Origin: Lentzea terrae
GTDB lineage: Bacteria > Actinomycetota > Actinomycetes > Mycobacteriales > Pseudonocardiaceae
Assembly (NCBI RefSeq): GCF_003265345.1
Contig: NZ_QFWW01000001.1
Span: 77,852-141,851 of the forward strand
DNA: 64,000 nucleotides
Reading direction: 5' to 3'
Shown: positions 19,401-28,789 of the stretch, one piece after another
Numbering within the stretch: position 1 is the first letter of the stretch
Layout of the letters: each line of letters begins with the position of its first letter
Program-made: the position numbers and the translations under genes
The notes under the pieces: model-generated
What the model saw: the letters and a program-made list of their open reading frames with translations, nothing else
The model's database searches: none
What the model was told of the DNA's origin: nothing

Positions 19401-19528
19401 CGCCCGGCCGGCCGCACCTGCTCGGCCTGTGCCGTCGCCTGGACCGCGCAGAGCCCGGCCGCGACCACACAGCCGACCACGAGTCCCCAGAATTTGTTCG
19501 ACCATCGATTCGACCGTCGAATAGTCAA
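16493..19528 (-). CDS. Secreted GH2 beta-galactosidase with C-terminal discoidin-like domain
   Basis: A 1011-residue enzyme with an N-terminal signal (about residues 1-36). The sugar-binding domain (45-200) has LPHDWSIG and YRKTFTLP; the immunoglobulin-like domain follows, then the TIM barrel with acid/base Glu433 in WSIGNEIPDS and probable nucleophile Glu515 in FEAESSSS. GVNLHHDLGALGS and RTSHNPPSP are typical of GH2 beta-galactosidases. Additional beta domains follow (about 590-850) and the last 130 residues look like an F5/8 carbohydrate-binding domain. The apparent start is TTG with GGCGG upstream. It leads the operon GH2-esterase-GH5 and could strip galactose from xyloglucan or galactan. 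Confidence 0.85.
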   Translation of the reverse strand: MTIRRSNRWSNKFWGLVVGCVVAAGLCAVQATAQAEQVRPAGRTVDFTGGWQFALVNATGEDAAQPGAHDPAWRDTRLPHDWSIGLDPVAGPHTNAGTGFLPGGLGWYRKTFTLPSSMTGKKVSIEFDGVYMDSEVYLNGVLLGRHPYGYTGFAYDLNAHTDGTPNVLTVKVRNQVPSSRWYSGSGIYRDVRLVVTEPAHVTRHGVQVTTPDLANTIKSGFATMRVATTAVGNTDAEIVSTVKDPRGRIVGRGTTRAALPSTASTDIRIDKPALWSVDQPYLYTVDSEIRISGKVVDAVSTRTGIRYFAFDPDNGFSLNGVEMKLKGVNLHHDLGALGSAVSSDAVVRQLKIMKSMGVNAVRTSHNPPSPQFIQACAEMGILLQVEAFDTWRTPKVKYDYGRFFDAHSSADLREMVHAAKNSPSVVMWSIGNEIPDSSAAAGPPIARRLIDDVRAIDTTRPIVMGSDRYRRVPAVGSPQDQILQMLDGLGLNYNNASSIDELHTRYPTKFFFEAESSSSTSTRGYYQDPDQLNTGENHTPGRRNTSSYDNNLETWTYSGEFGLKKDRDRKWFAGQFLWTGIDYIGEPTPYDVFPVKSSFFGAVDTAGFAKDFYHLFRSQWSSEPMVHLLPMNWTGHRPGEPVSVWAYSNADTVELYLNGKSLGERKFDTKTTVFGSRYLETTEATGDDKTVTGGPYPGSYTSPNGSAGKLHLTWSVPFQPGRLVAVAKRGGVEVARDEVRTAGEPHAVRLTPDRRVTKADGKSLTFVTAEVVDRAGVVVPDADDLITFGVRGGSLAGLDNGRQESAENYQAPARTAFNGKALAMVRSGQSPMITVTARAPGLRAATTTVVAIGGRPGHAKAVDPAPEIQPVPPTADSSYSGAPTTIPAAMLDGSASTYWSNYYLKRATGLLPAVSRAHATDWVSLPADGSVSSVEASFSADASHALPASIAVSYWNGKEFVPVRDAKIDWGSPVSVTFAPVRTDRIRLELTSSAPGTTHGFLGVSEATVGR
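19497..19521. promoter_or_regulatory. TTCGAC..TCGAA repeats at the start of the GH2 gene
   Basis: Two related elements sit 12 bases apart: TTCGACCATCGA (19497-19508) and the odd palindrome TTCGACCGTCGAA (19509-19521). They overlap the first codons of the GH2 gene. Similar TCGA-rich palindromes occur upstream of the CE2/CE12 pair and the alpha-xylosidase, so they may be operators for a shared regulator. No binding protein is identified. Confidence 0.3.
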
Positions 19529-19580
19529 AACTCACCGCCCTGTCGCGATTTCCGCGCCCGAAACGCCATACTCGCTATCA

Positions 19581-19594
19581 GGAAAGCGCTTACC
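19581..19594. promoter_or_regulatory. LacI-type operator between GH2 and CE12 genes
   Basis: GGAAAGCGCTTACC is an imperfect palindrome with the central AAGCGCTT common to LacI-family operators controlling sugar genes in actinomycetes. It lies in the 92-base divergent promoter region, 26 bases upstream of the CE12 start, so it could govern both directions. Confidence 0.5.
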
Positions 19595-19620
19595 CGAACC
19601 CTGCGCAAGAGCGAGGTCCG

Positions 19621-20418
19621 ATGAACAGCAGAGTGGCTGCTTTGGCCGCCGCGGCCGCTTTGGCCGTCACGGGGACGAGCGCTTCGGCGGCGCCCCCGGT
19701 CCAGGTCTTCGTCGCGGGCGACTCCACCGCGTCCACCTACACGTCCGCGCTGGCTCCCCGAGCCGGCTGGGGGCAGGCGCTGCCGGTGTTCCTGACCTCC
19801 AGGGCGGTGGCGGTCAACGCGGCCCTGTCCGGTGCCAGTTCCAAGAGCTTCGTCGACCTGGGCCGTCTCGACGGCGTCCTGGCCAGGCTCAAGCGCGGCG
19901 ACCACCTGCTGATCTCGTTCGGGCACAACGACGAGAAGAAGGAGGACCCGGCGCGCTACACCGAGCCGTCGACGACCTACAAGTCCTATTTGTCCCAGTA
20001 CATCGACAAGAGCCGAGCCAAGGGCGCAAAGCCGGTGCTGGTCACGTCGGTGGAACGGCGCCGCTTCTCCAGTTCAGGCACCATCACGCCGACTCACGAC
20101 GCGTACCCGGCGGCGATGCGGGAGCTCGCGGCGGCCAAACGCGTGCCGCTGGTCGATCTCACGGCGTCCAGCACGGCGCTCTTCAACCGGGCCGGCGTCG
20201 AGGGCACGAAGAAGTACTTCCTGCACCTCAACGCCGGGCAGCACCCGAACTACCCCAACGGCGTGGAGGACAACACGCACTTCCAGGCGTCCGGCGCGAT
20301 CGAGGTGGCACGGCTCGTCGCCAGCGCGCTGCGGAACCAGGGCGTGTTGCCGTCCGGATCGTTCCGGCAGCTCAACGCCCCGATTCCGCCCAACGCGATC
20401 GTCTGGCCCACTCAGTAA
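19621..20418 (+). CDS. Secreted SGNH esterase, rhamnogalacturonan acetylesterase-like (CE12)
   Basis: A 265-residue exported hydrolase with a Sec signal cleaved near ASA-AP. Block I is VAGDSTAS with nucleophile Ser35, block III is ISFGHNDEKKED, and block V is DNTHFQASG carrying the catalytic Asp and His. This set is typical of CE12 rhamnogalacturonan acetylesterases, which deacetylate pectin. It is divergent from the GH2 operon and shares its promoter gap with a LacI-type operator. Its stop overlaps the convergent racemase gene by seven bases. CE12 members also include acetylxylan esterases, so pectin specificity is not proven. Confidence 0.87.
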   Translation: MNSRVAALAAAAALAVTGTSASAAPPVQVFVAGDSTASTYTSALAPRAGWGQALPVFLTSRAVAVNAALSGASSKSFVDLGRLDGVLARLKRGDHLLISFGHNDEKKEDPARYTEPSTTYKSYLSQYIDKSRAKGAKPVLVTSVERRRFSSSGTITPTHDAYPAAMRELAAAKRVPLVDLTASSTALFNRAGVEGTKKYFLHLNAGQHPNYPNGVEDNTHFQASGAIEVARLVASALRNQGVLPSGSFRQLNAPIPPNAIVWPTQ

Positions 20419-21134
20419 CCGAAGTCGCGCAACAACCCCGTGTACTGCTTCGGCAGCGGGGTGGCGAACTCGTCGCGTTTGCCGGTGCGCAACCCCATCT
20501 CGACCAGCGACTGCACCGTGAGCACGGCGGCCTGGACGCCGTCGACGACGGGCACGCCGATCTTCGCCGCGATCGGCGCCGCCCAGTCCGTCATGCCCGC
20601 GCAGCCGAGCACCACCGCGTCCGCCTCGTCCTCCTCCACGGCACGGGCGCAGGCGGCGGTGACGACGTCCAGCGCGTCGCCCTCCAGCTCGAGCACCGGG
20701 ATGTCCGAGGCGTGGACACCCCGGCACAGGTCACGCATCCCGTAGCGTTCGACGAGCTCCCACGTCCGGCCGCGGGTGCGGGACAGCGTGGTCACCACGG
20801 TGAACCCCCGGCCCAGGTACGCGGCGGTGCGCATGGCGGCCTCCGCCATGCCCACGACCGGGCCGCGCGCCACCTCGCGCGCGGCGTCGAGCCCTGGATC
20901 GCCGAAGCACGCCACCACATAACCGTCCACACCGGACTCTTCACCGGCCCGGATCTCCGCCAGCAACCCCGGCACGCTGAGCGCCTCGTCGTAGTGGCTC
21001 TCGATCGACTGAGGCCCCATCGCCGGACTCACCGCCTGCACGGTCGTGCCGGGTGCCGCGACGGCCTTGGCCGACCGTTCCACCAGCGCTGTCATCTCCA
21101 GGCTGGTGTTGGGGTTCACGACCTTGATGATCAA
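20412..21134 (-). CDS. Asp/Glu racemase superfamily protein, hydantoin/allantoin racemase-like
   Basis: A 240-residue cofactor-independent racemase. Both catalytic cysteines are visible: Cys76 in VVACFGDPGLDAAR and Cys178 in VVLGCAGMTDW, and the N-terminal VVNPNTS motif is the one found in hydantoin and allantoin racemases (HyuE/HpxA). The start appears to be TTG overlapping the permease stop (TTGA), with GAGGGG six bases upstream. Coupled to an NCS1 permease and preceded by a GntR gene, it likely interconverts enantiomers of an imported hydantoin or allantoin before hydrolysis. No hydantoinase or allantoinase gene is nearby. Confidence 0.84.
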   Translation of the reverse strand: MIIKVVNPNTSLEMTALVERSAKAVAAPGTTVQAVSPAMGPQSIESHYDEALSVPGLLAEIRAGEESGVDGYVVACFGDPGLDAAREVARGPVVGMAEAAMRTAAYLGRGFTVVTTLSRTRGRTWELVERYGMRDLCRGVHASDIPVLELEGDALDVVTAACARAVEEDEADAVVLGCAGMTDWAAPIAAKIGVPVVDGVQAAVLTVQSLVEMGLRTGKRDEFATPLPKQYTGLLRDFGY

Positions 21135-22576
21135 CGAGAGCCCCTCGACGCGAGCGTGTACACCACGAGGCCCACGATCATGCCGATGAACCAGCTGTAC
21201 TGCGCGGCGGGCGCGAGCGCGGACACCAGCACCGGCGCCACCGCGATGATCGCGCCGGCGGCCGTCGCGGCGATGGCCTTCGGGTTGTAGCCCTTGCGGT
21301 AGTGGTAGGCGCCGTCGGGCGACATGGTGAACAGGTCGTCCACCACCACCTTCTGCTTGCGCACCAGGTAGTAGTCCGCGATCAGCACGCCGAACAGCGG
21401 GCCGATGAACGCGCCGAGCACCTCCAGCGTGTAGTGGATGACCTCGGGGCTGTTGTAGAGGTTCCACGGCGTGATGAGCACCGACCCGACGGCCGCGATC
21501 ATGCCGCCCGCACGCCAGCTGATCTTCTGCGGGCTGACGTTGGAGAAGTCGAACGCGGGCGAGATGAAGTTCGCCACGATGTTGATCCCGATCGTCGCGA
21601 TGGTGAACGTCAACGCGCCCAGCACGATGGCGAGCGTGCTGTCGATACGGGCGACCGTCTCGACCGGGTCGGTGATGAGCTCGCCGAACACCGGCAGAGT
21701 CAGCGACGTCGTCACGACCACCAGCACCGAGAACACCAGGAAGTTCACCGGCAGGCCGAGCAGGTTGCCCCGCTTCACCGCCGCGAACGACTTGCCGTAG
21801 CGGGAGAAGTCGCCGAAGTTCAGCATCGGGCCGGAGAAGTACGACACGACAAGAGCGATCGCGCCGAGCATCACGGGGATCGAGGCCAGTCCGGTGTGGC
21901 GGACCTCGCCGAGGCTCAGGTCGATCGCGCCCCAGCCGGCCCGGTAGATCAGATAACCGGTGAGCACGAACATCACCACGTACACGGCCGGACCGCAGAA
22001 GTCGATGAACCGGCGGATCGTCTCCATGCCGGTCCAGAACACCGCCGCCTGCACGAACCACAGCAGGGTGAACGAGGCCCAGCCGAGCAACGGCAGCCCG
22101 AGGAACCCGTACTGCTGTACGTCCGCGTACGGCATCAACGCCGGGAAGAGCTTGAGCAGCACCACGTTCAGCGCCGCGGACGCCAGGTAGGTCTGAATCC
22201 CGTACCATGCCACCGCGATGAGCCCGCGGATGATCGCCGGCACGTTCGCGCCCAGCACGCCGAACGACGCCCGGCAGATGACCGGGTACGGCACCCCCGT
22301 CACCTGGCTCGGCTTCGCCACCAGGTTGCAGAACACCTGCACGATGCCGATGCCGATGAGCAGCGCGAGTAGCACCTGCCAGCTGGACAGGCCGAGCATG
22401 AACAGACTGCCCGCGGTGACGTACCCGCCGACACTGTGCACATCGGACATCCAGAACGCGAAGATGTTGTAGGAGCCCCAGGTCTGCTTCTTGAGGGGCG
22501 CCAGGTCCTCGTTGGTGAGGCGCGGGTCGTACTGTGGTGTGGTGGCGGCTGCCGGACGGGCGGCGGTCTCGGTCAT
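21131..22576 (-). CDS. NCS1 family nucleobase/allantoin/hydantoin permease
   Basis: A 481-residue secondary transporter with about twelve membrane spans. NCS1 landmarks: NEDLAPLKKQTWGSYNIFAFWMSD at the first helix in the usual order, GVPYPVICRASFGVLGANVPAIIRG in helix 3, and AWYGIQTYL. It resembles allantoin, cytosine and hydantoin symporters (PucI, Mhp1). ATG 22576 follows GAGGAG by six bases; a GTG one codon earlier is less likely. It is co-transcribed with the downstream racemase. A purine breakdown product or hydantoin is the probable cargo; specificity residues were not compared. Confidence 0.87.
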   Translation of the reverse strand: MTETAARPAAATTPQYDPRLTNEDLAPLKKQTWGSYNIFAFWMSDVHSVGGYVTAGSLFMLGLSSWQVLLALLIGIGIVQVFCNLVAKPSQVTGVPYPVICRASFGVLGANVPAIIRGLIAVAWYGIQTYLASAALNVVLLKLFPALMPYADVQQYGFLGLPLLGWASFTLLWFVQAAVFWTGMETIRRFIDFCGPAVYVVMFVLTGYLIYRAGWGAIDLSLGEVRHTGLASIPVMLGAIALVVSYFSGPMLNFGDFSRYGKSFAAVKRGNLLGLPVNFLVFSVLVVVTTSLTLPVFGELITDPVETVARIDSTLAIVLGALTFTIATIGINIVANFISPAFDFSNVSPQKISWRAGGMIAAVGSVLITPWNLYNSPEVIHYTLEVLGAFIGPLFGVLIADYYLVRKQKVVVDDLFTMSPDGAYHYRKGYNPKAIAATAAGAIIAVAPVLVSALAPAAQYSWFIGMIVGLVVYTLASRGSR

Positions 22577-22732
22577 CACCGACTCCTCGTGGCCTGGGAT
22601 GTGGTGCGAGCAGCCTGGTCCGGTCTTGTTACGCCCCTATGACGCGAACCGTATATCTTCGCCGCGATGTGCCGTGACCGCCGGCCTTTGCCCCGTGTTC
22701 CGACGGTCAGACGGGCGCATCGTGGTGCTGGC

Positions 22733-22766
22733 CCCGCGCCCTCATATCGCGCATATGGGGCGCGGG
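22733..22766. promoter_or_regulatory. Strong inverted repeat between gntR and the NCS1 permease gene
   Basis: The left arm CCCGCGCCC-T-CATAT and the right arm ATATGGGGCGCGGG pair over 14 bases with one bulged T and a CGCGC loop. It lies 65 bases downstream of the gntR stop and 157 bases upstream of the permease start. It could be a terminator for gntR, though no T-run follows, or an operator for the permease operon. Confidence 0.4.
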
Positions 22767-22830
22767 ACCGGTGCCGCGAGGCGCCCTGCTGAGCGGCGGA
22801 AGACGCGGTGAAGGCTGTCGCGGCACATGA

Positions 22831-23544
22831 TTATTCGGAGTCGACGAACAACCCAGTGTGACGAGGCAGCTCGGCCAACGATGCCCGCAGCCGGCCGTGG
22901 TGCGCCTTTGCCGCCGTGACCAGCCTCTCCACGTCCCGCGCGAGGAACGCGGCGAGCATCTCCTCGTGGTCGTGGTGCATCTCGGCCTTGGCGCCGTCCG
23001 ACACGTGCGCCATGGGCTGCACCGGCTCGGTGGTGTTCCACGCCGACTCCAGCATGGCCAGCAGCCGGTGCATCCCGCACGGCCGGACGAGCGCCAGGTG
23101 GAACCGCCTGCTGTTGCGGTGGTAGCCCCGCACGTCCTGCGCCGCGATGGCCTCGCCGAGCGCCTCGTGCGTGGCCGTCGCCTCCAGGTCGTCCTGTTCC
23201 GTGGCCGAGGCAACGGCCGCCGTCAGCGCCGCCACCTCCAGCACCTCGCGCACCACGTACAACTCGTGCAGCTCGCGGGTCGTCAGCCGGGCGACGTGAT
23301 AGCCCAGGTTGGGCTGGTGCTCCACCAGCCCTTCGCCGATCAGGGTCTTCAACGCCTCGCGCACCGGGATGCGGCTCACCCCGAACACCTGCGCGACCTC
23401 GTCCAGCGGGATCGGGGTGCCGGGCGGCACGTCGCCGTCCAGCAAGCACCGGCGCAGCTCGTCGAGGATGGCAGCCTGCGAACCGCCCGGCTGGTCGCTC
23501 ACCAGCCGGGCGATCAACGCAGAACGCTTCCGCGGGCCCGCCAT
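22831..23544 (-). CDS. GntR-family regulator, FadR/FCD subfamily
   Basis: A 237-residue transcription factor. The winged helix-turn-helix occupies about residues 20-85, with IPLDEVAQVFGVSRIPVREA and LKTLIGEGLVEHQPNLGY. The C-terminal all-helical FCD ligand domain carries His and Asp residues at the expected metal-binding places (HHDHEEML, AKAHH). It lies upstream of and in the same direction as the NCS1 permease and racemase, so it most likely controls them in response to their substrate. It is divergent from the Cip1-like gene, 91 bases away. Confidence 0.86.
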   Translation of the reverse strand: MAGPRKRSALIARLVSDQPGGSQAAILDELRRCLLDGDVPPGTPIPLDEVAQVFGVSRIPVREALKTLIGEGLVEHQPNLGYHVARLTTRELHELYVVREVLEVAALTAAVASATEQDDLEATATHEALGEAIAAQDVRGYHRNSRRFHLALVRPCGMHRLLAMLESAWNTTEPVQPMAHVSDGAKAEMHHDHEEMLAAFLARDVERLVTAAKAHHGRLRASLAELPRHTGLFVDSE

Positions 23545-23635
23545 CCCGGCAGCCTATGCCACCGCGCAACCCAGCCGCCCGGCACACCGACGACAGGCGG
23601 TTCCCCCGCCTCGGGAGATCTCCTAATCTTCAAGC

Positions 23636-25686
<2,051 letters not shown>

Positions 25687-25692
25687 TCATTC

Positions 25693-25706
25693 TGGGAGCG
25701 CTCCCA
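25693..25706. promoter_or_regulatory. Perfect CebR-type operator upstream of the GH6 cellulase gene
   Basis: TGGGAGCGCTCCCA is the perfect CebR/CelR palindrome known from actinomycete cellulase genes; here it extends to CTGGGAGCGCTCCCAG (25692-25707). It lies 16 bases upstream of the ATG, just before the ribosome-binding site, so a bound LacI-family repressor would block early transcription until cellobiose is present. No cebR gene is in this window. Confidence 0.85.
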
Positions 25707-25890
25707 GACTGGCGCCACACTCTATGCCGGGATCAGCAACGCCGAAAGGTTTCGTCGAACGACCGTCGATGCCTTGATCGGCACGGTCGGTGAGCGCCAG
25801 ACCTCAGCATCCAAGCGGCGAACTCGAAGACGCAGAACGAAAGACAGCCGCAAGAAGACCCACAGTGGACTGTTTCTCAGCGCGGTAGAC

Positions 25891-25909
25891 CGTTCCGGCG
25901 GCCGGAACG
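25891..25909 (-). terminator. Hairpin downstream of the expansin gene
   Basis: CGTTCCGG and CCGGAACG are perfect 8-base arms around a three-base loop, 46 to 64 bases after the expansin stop. There is no clear T-run. It may end the CE2-expansin transcript before the GH6 promoter. Confidence 0.4.
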
Positions 25910-25935
25910 CGCAGAGCCGTCCACCCGAATGGATG

Positions 25936-25949
25936 TGGGAGCGTTCCCA
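25936..25949. promoter_or_regulatory. Second CebR-like box, one mismatch
   Basis: TGGGAGCGTTCCCA differs from the perfect CebR palindrome at one central base. It lies five bases beyond the expansin stop and about 260 bases upstream of the GH6 ATG. With the perfect box 230 bases away, it could allow looping or serve as an auxiliary operator for the cellulase promoter. Confidence 0.55.
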
Positions 25950-25954
25950 GGAAC

Positions 25955-26800
25955 TTAGCGAGCGGCGAACTGCAGGTTCGTGGCCTGGACGACGTCGGGC
26001 TTGACCGGCAGGGCGTTCACGACCAGGCGCTCGCCGTAGATGTCGGTGATCGCGATGGCGCCACCACACCCGGCACCGTTCTCGGAGAGGAAGTAGTTGT
26101 ACTCCATGCGGCGCAACTCCTTCCACTGCCCACCGGCCTGGACCTCCAGCCGTGCCACCGGGTTGCGGTGGTCGATCGCCTGGATCCCGCACCACCACTG
26201 GGACGACCCGGTCTTGTAGCGAATGGAGATCTTCTTCTCCAGCGGCGGGCTCACCAGCGACCAGGTCACCGGGATCTCTCCCACCTTCGGGTCTGCCAGC
26301 CGCGCGAACGCCTCCCGGCTCAGGTCCAGCTGTCCGACCCGGCACGGCGCCGGGCACAGGTTGGTGACCCGCACGGTGATGCTCTTCCCGTTGGCCCGCA
26401 CCAGGATGTACGCGCCGCAAGCCTTCGAGTCCTCGTAGTCCGACCAGTTCATCGCGACCGTCAACGGGTCGGGGCCGGGGTCGTACGAACACGCGCCGCC
26501 ACCGTCGGAGGCGTAGTGCGTGGCAGGCGCGTTCCGGGTGGCGCCGGGCTTGATCTTGCTGGCCAGCGACGCGGCAACTTGCGCCGGCGGTGCAGAGGAG
26601 GACGACGGTGGCGCGGACGACTGCGGCACCGGCGTTGAAGACGCGGTCGTGGTGGTCGTCGTGGTCGTGGTCGTGGTCGTGGTGACCGCCGCAGCGACTG
26701 CGCGGCCGGTCACGTCCCCACTGCCCCACACCGCGACACCTGCGCTCACCAGCGCCAACGCGGCGACAACCAGCACCGCCAGACGGGTCCTCGTCACCAT
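25955..26800 (-). CDS. Secreted bacterial expansin-like protein
   Basis: A 281-residue exported protein. A signal or anchor helix (about 6-30) is followed by a run of about 13 Thr and a Ser/Pro linker, then the expansin domains. Domain 1 (double-psi barrel, about 90-180) has ATHYASDGGGACSYD, ACGAYILVR, VTNLCPAPC and QLDLS, whose Asp matches the essential residue of Bacillus EXLX1. Domain 2 (about 185-281) is the beta-sandwich with exposed aromatics (SSQWWCGIQ, EYNYFL). Expansins loosen cellulose-hemicellulose contacts without hydrolysis. The start overlaps the CE2 stop (ATGGTGA), so the two are co-translated. Confidence 0.85.
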   Translation of the reverse strand: MVTRTRLAVLVVAALALVSAGVAVWGSGDVTGRAVAAAVTTTTTTTTTTTTTASSTPVPQSSAPPSSSSAPPAQVAASLASKIKPGATRNAPATHYASDGGGACSYDPGPDPLTVAMNWSDYEDSKACGAYILVRANGKSITVRVTNLCPAPCRVGQLDLSREAFARLADPKVGEIPVTWSLVSPPLEKKISIRYKTGSSQWWCGIQAIDHRNPVARLEVQAGGQWKELRRMEYNYFLSENGAGCGGAIAITDIYGERLVVNALPVKPDVVQATNLQFAAR

Positions 26801-27846
26801 ACCAGCCCCAATCTCGCGATGTACTCGGTCAGCAGTCCGGAGATCAGCCGGTGGTCGCGCTGCGAGAAGTGCCAGTCGCAGCCCAGCCGGTCGATCGCGG
26901 GGTCAGCGTAGTTCCAGTACCGGACCCGGCTGTCACCCCTCTCCTGCACGACCTGCCGAGCCGCGTCGGCGAACGTCCCCGTGGCCTCCGGCACGCTCAC
27001 GACGATCGTCGGGCCGGAGCCGTAGCGGGCCCGCAGCTTGTCGAGAAACCCCTGGTAAGCCGACTTGTACGCGGCCACGAGACGCTCGGGCGTGGGCCAC
27101 TGCTCGCCGGGCTTGAGCGCGGTGGAGAAGTCGTTGGTGCCCAGCCCGACCACGATCAGTTGCGGCCGCCAGGAACCGGGGTTCTGCCACACGTCGCCGT
27201 CGACGTTGAGCACCGCCCGGTCGTAGAAGTTCCGGTAGCTGACACCGGGGTCGCCGCCGCCGTAGTTGCGCACCATGCCGCGGCCGGAGATGGCGTTGAT
27301 CTGGTAGTCGGCGTTCAACGCCCGCGAGGTGAGCGCGCCGAAGGTGAGGTCCGCGTTGGAGTTGCGGTCGATGCCGCCGTTGGTCGAGCAGTCACGCGTG
27401 GTCGACAGGTTGCCGTAGCCCGCGGTCAGCGAGTCGCCGATGAACTCGATCTGCCGCGTCCGCGCAGCAGGCTTGGTCAGCACGGCGCCGACGAACCCGT
27501 CGAACTCTCCTGCCGCCCAAGGGCTTTCGGACCGCTTGACCAGCCGGACGCGGTGCTCGCCGTTGCTCAATCCACGCACCCAATGCGTGGTGCGGCCGGG
27601 TTTGACCAACGTCGAAACGGTGCGCCCGTCGATCTGGACGTCGTAGTAGTTCGTCGCGTCGTTGAGCGAGATCCCGACGCTGGTGCCGCGGAACCGGCCC
27701 TCGAAATAAACGCCGGGCCAGGTGTACTGGACCTGTTTCGTGACCCGTCCCGCCGTGTGCGCGCGGTCCAGGGCACCAGGCGCCGCCGCTGCTGCGGGGA
27801 CACCGACGAGAGTGGCAACAAGCGCAGCAACGAACAACCGTGACAT
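26794..27846 (-). CDS. Secreted CE2-type acetylxylan esterase
   Basis: A 350-residue exported esterase. The signal peptide ends near AAAAP. An N-terminal jelly-roll domain (about 30-125) with GVYFEGRFRGTSVGI precedes the SGNH domain, where Ser139 sits in IEFIGDSLTAGYG, the block III region in VVGLGTNDFS, and the terminal CDWHFSQRDH supplies the His. This two-domain layout is that of family CE2 (Cjce2), which deacetylates xylan and glucomannan. ATG 27846 starts the signal peptide; an upstream TTG would add 12 residues. It is coupled to the expansin gene and divergent from a CE12-like esterase. Confidence 0.85.
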   Translation of the reverse strand: MSRLFVAALVATLVGVPAAAAAPGALDRAHTAGRVTKQVQYTWPGVYFEGRFRGTSVGISLNDATNYYDVQIDGRTVSTLVKPGRTTHWVRGLSNGEHRVRLVKRSESPWAAGEFDGFVGAVLTKPAARTRQIEFIGDSLTAGYGNLSTTRDCSTNGGIDRNSNADLTFGALTSRALNADYQINAISGRGMVRNYGGGDPGVSYRNFYDRAVLNVDGDVWQNPGSWRPQLIVVGLGTNDFSTALKPGEQWPTPERLVAAYKSAYQGFLDKLRARYGSGPTIVVSVPEATGTFADAARQVVQERGDSRVRYWNYADPAIDRLGCDWHFSQRDHRLISGLLTEYIARLGLVW

Positions 27847-27873
27847 GAAACGAAAACTGGCACGATGCCTTGG

Positions 27874-27903
27874 ACTCGTCAACGAGTTCGAAGTCGATTC
27901 GAC
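27874..27903. promoter_or_regulatory. TCGA-rich palindromes in the CE2/CE12 divergent promoter
   Basis: ACTCGT-CA-ACGAGT (27874-27887) and the odd palindrome GTCGATTCGAC (27893-27903) lie in the 97-base gap between two divergent esterase genes. The second resembles the elements near the GH2 and alpha-xylosidase starts. They are candidate operators only. Confidence 0.3.
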
Positions 27904-27943
27904 ACAATTGCCGGAATCGACAAATTCTGTTTAGCCTCAACGC

Positions 27944-28789
27944 ATGCGGCGATTCAAACGTTTCCAGGGTTGCGCTGTGCTCGTGGTCTCGCTGGTCCTG
28001 CCTTTCACAGCCGCCCCGGCGTCGGCGGATCAACCCGACTGCGTCCCGGCAGCAGCAGCGTCCGCCAGTGCCGCGAGCGTGAAGGTCTGGCTCGCCGGCG
28101 ACTCGACGATGGCCAACCCCAGGACCAGCTGCCCGGTCGGCTGGGGCACCGAGTTCGACTCACTGTTCAAAGACGACGTCACCGTGGTGAACAACGCCGT
28201 GGCGGGCCGGAGCATCCAGACCTGGCTGTACGAGTCCAACGTGCAGAGCACCAAGGACGCGGCGGGCGAGTGCGTGGTGAGCCCGAAGACGTTCCACCAG
28301 CGCTGGCTCACCATGCTCGACCCTGCCAACGGGATGAAGGCCGGCGACTACCTGATGATCCAGTTCGGGATCAACGACGGCGACCGCAACTGCCCCCGGC
28401 ACGTCGGCAGCGCCCGGTACAAGGAACTGCTCGCCCTGATGACCAAGGCCGCCAAGGACCGCGGCGTCACCCCGATCTTCCTGACGCCCGTCTCGGCGAT
28501 CAGGTGCAGCGGCAACACGGCCGTCGGCACCCGCGGCTTCCTCACCGAAACCTTCGACGCGGGCCGGGCCGGTGGCGTCACCGTCATCGACCTGCACAAG
28601 CTGAGCTACACGCTCTACAACACGCTCAGGCTGTGCCCCAACGACGGTGACTACACCAAGGGCCCGGTCGGCGCCTTCTTCTGCAACGACCACACCCACT
28701 TCGAAGCGGCCGGGGCGAGGCAGATCGCCGGCGTGGTCGCGAAAGCACTGCGCGACCAGCGAATCCCCCTCGCCGGCTACCTCAGGTGA
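27944..28789 (+). CDS. Secreted SGNH esterase, CE12-like
   Basis: A 281-residue exported hydrolase. The signal peptide ends near ASADQ. Block I is WLAGDSTMANP with Ser54, block III is IQFGINDGDRNC, and block V is CNDHTHFEAAGA. Compared with the CE12 protein at 19.6 kb, it has additional Cys residues and an insertion around IRCSGN, so the two are not recent duplicates. Probable role: removing acetyl groups from rhamnogalacturonan or xylan. It is divergent from the CE2-expansin pair and convergent with the alpha-xylosidase, overlapping it by 13 bases. Confidence 0.83.
   Translation: MRRFKRFQGCAVLVVSLVLPFTAAPASADQPDCVPAAAASASAASVKVWLAGDSTMANPRTSCPVGWGTEFDSLFKDDVTVVNNAVAGRSIQTWLYESNVQSTKDAAGECVVSPKTFHQRWLTMLDPANGMKAGDYLMIQFGINDGDRNCPRHVGSARYKELLALMTKAAKDRGVTPIFLTPVSAIRCSGNTAVGTRGFLTETFDAGRAGGVTVIDLHKLSYTLYNTLRLCPNDGDYTKGPVGAFFCNDHTHFEAAGARQIAGVVAKALRDQRIPLAGYLR

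Noticed and set aside
26640..26700. Short repeated triplet tract resembling a microsatellite
   Set aside because: It is the poly-threonine linker of the expansin gene read on the opposite strand.
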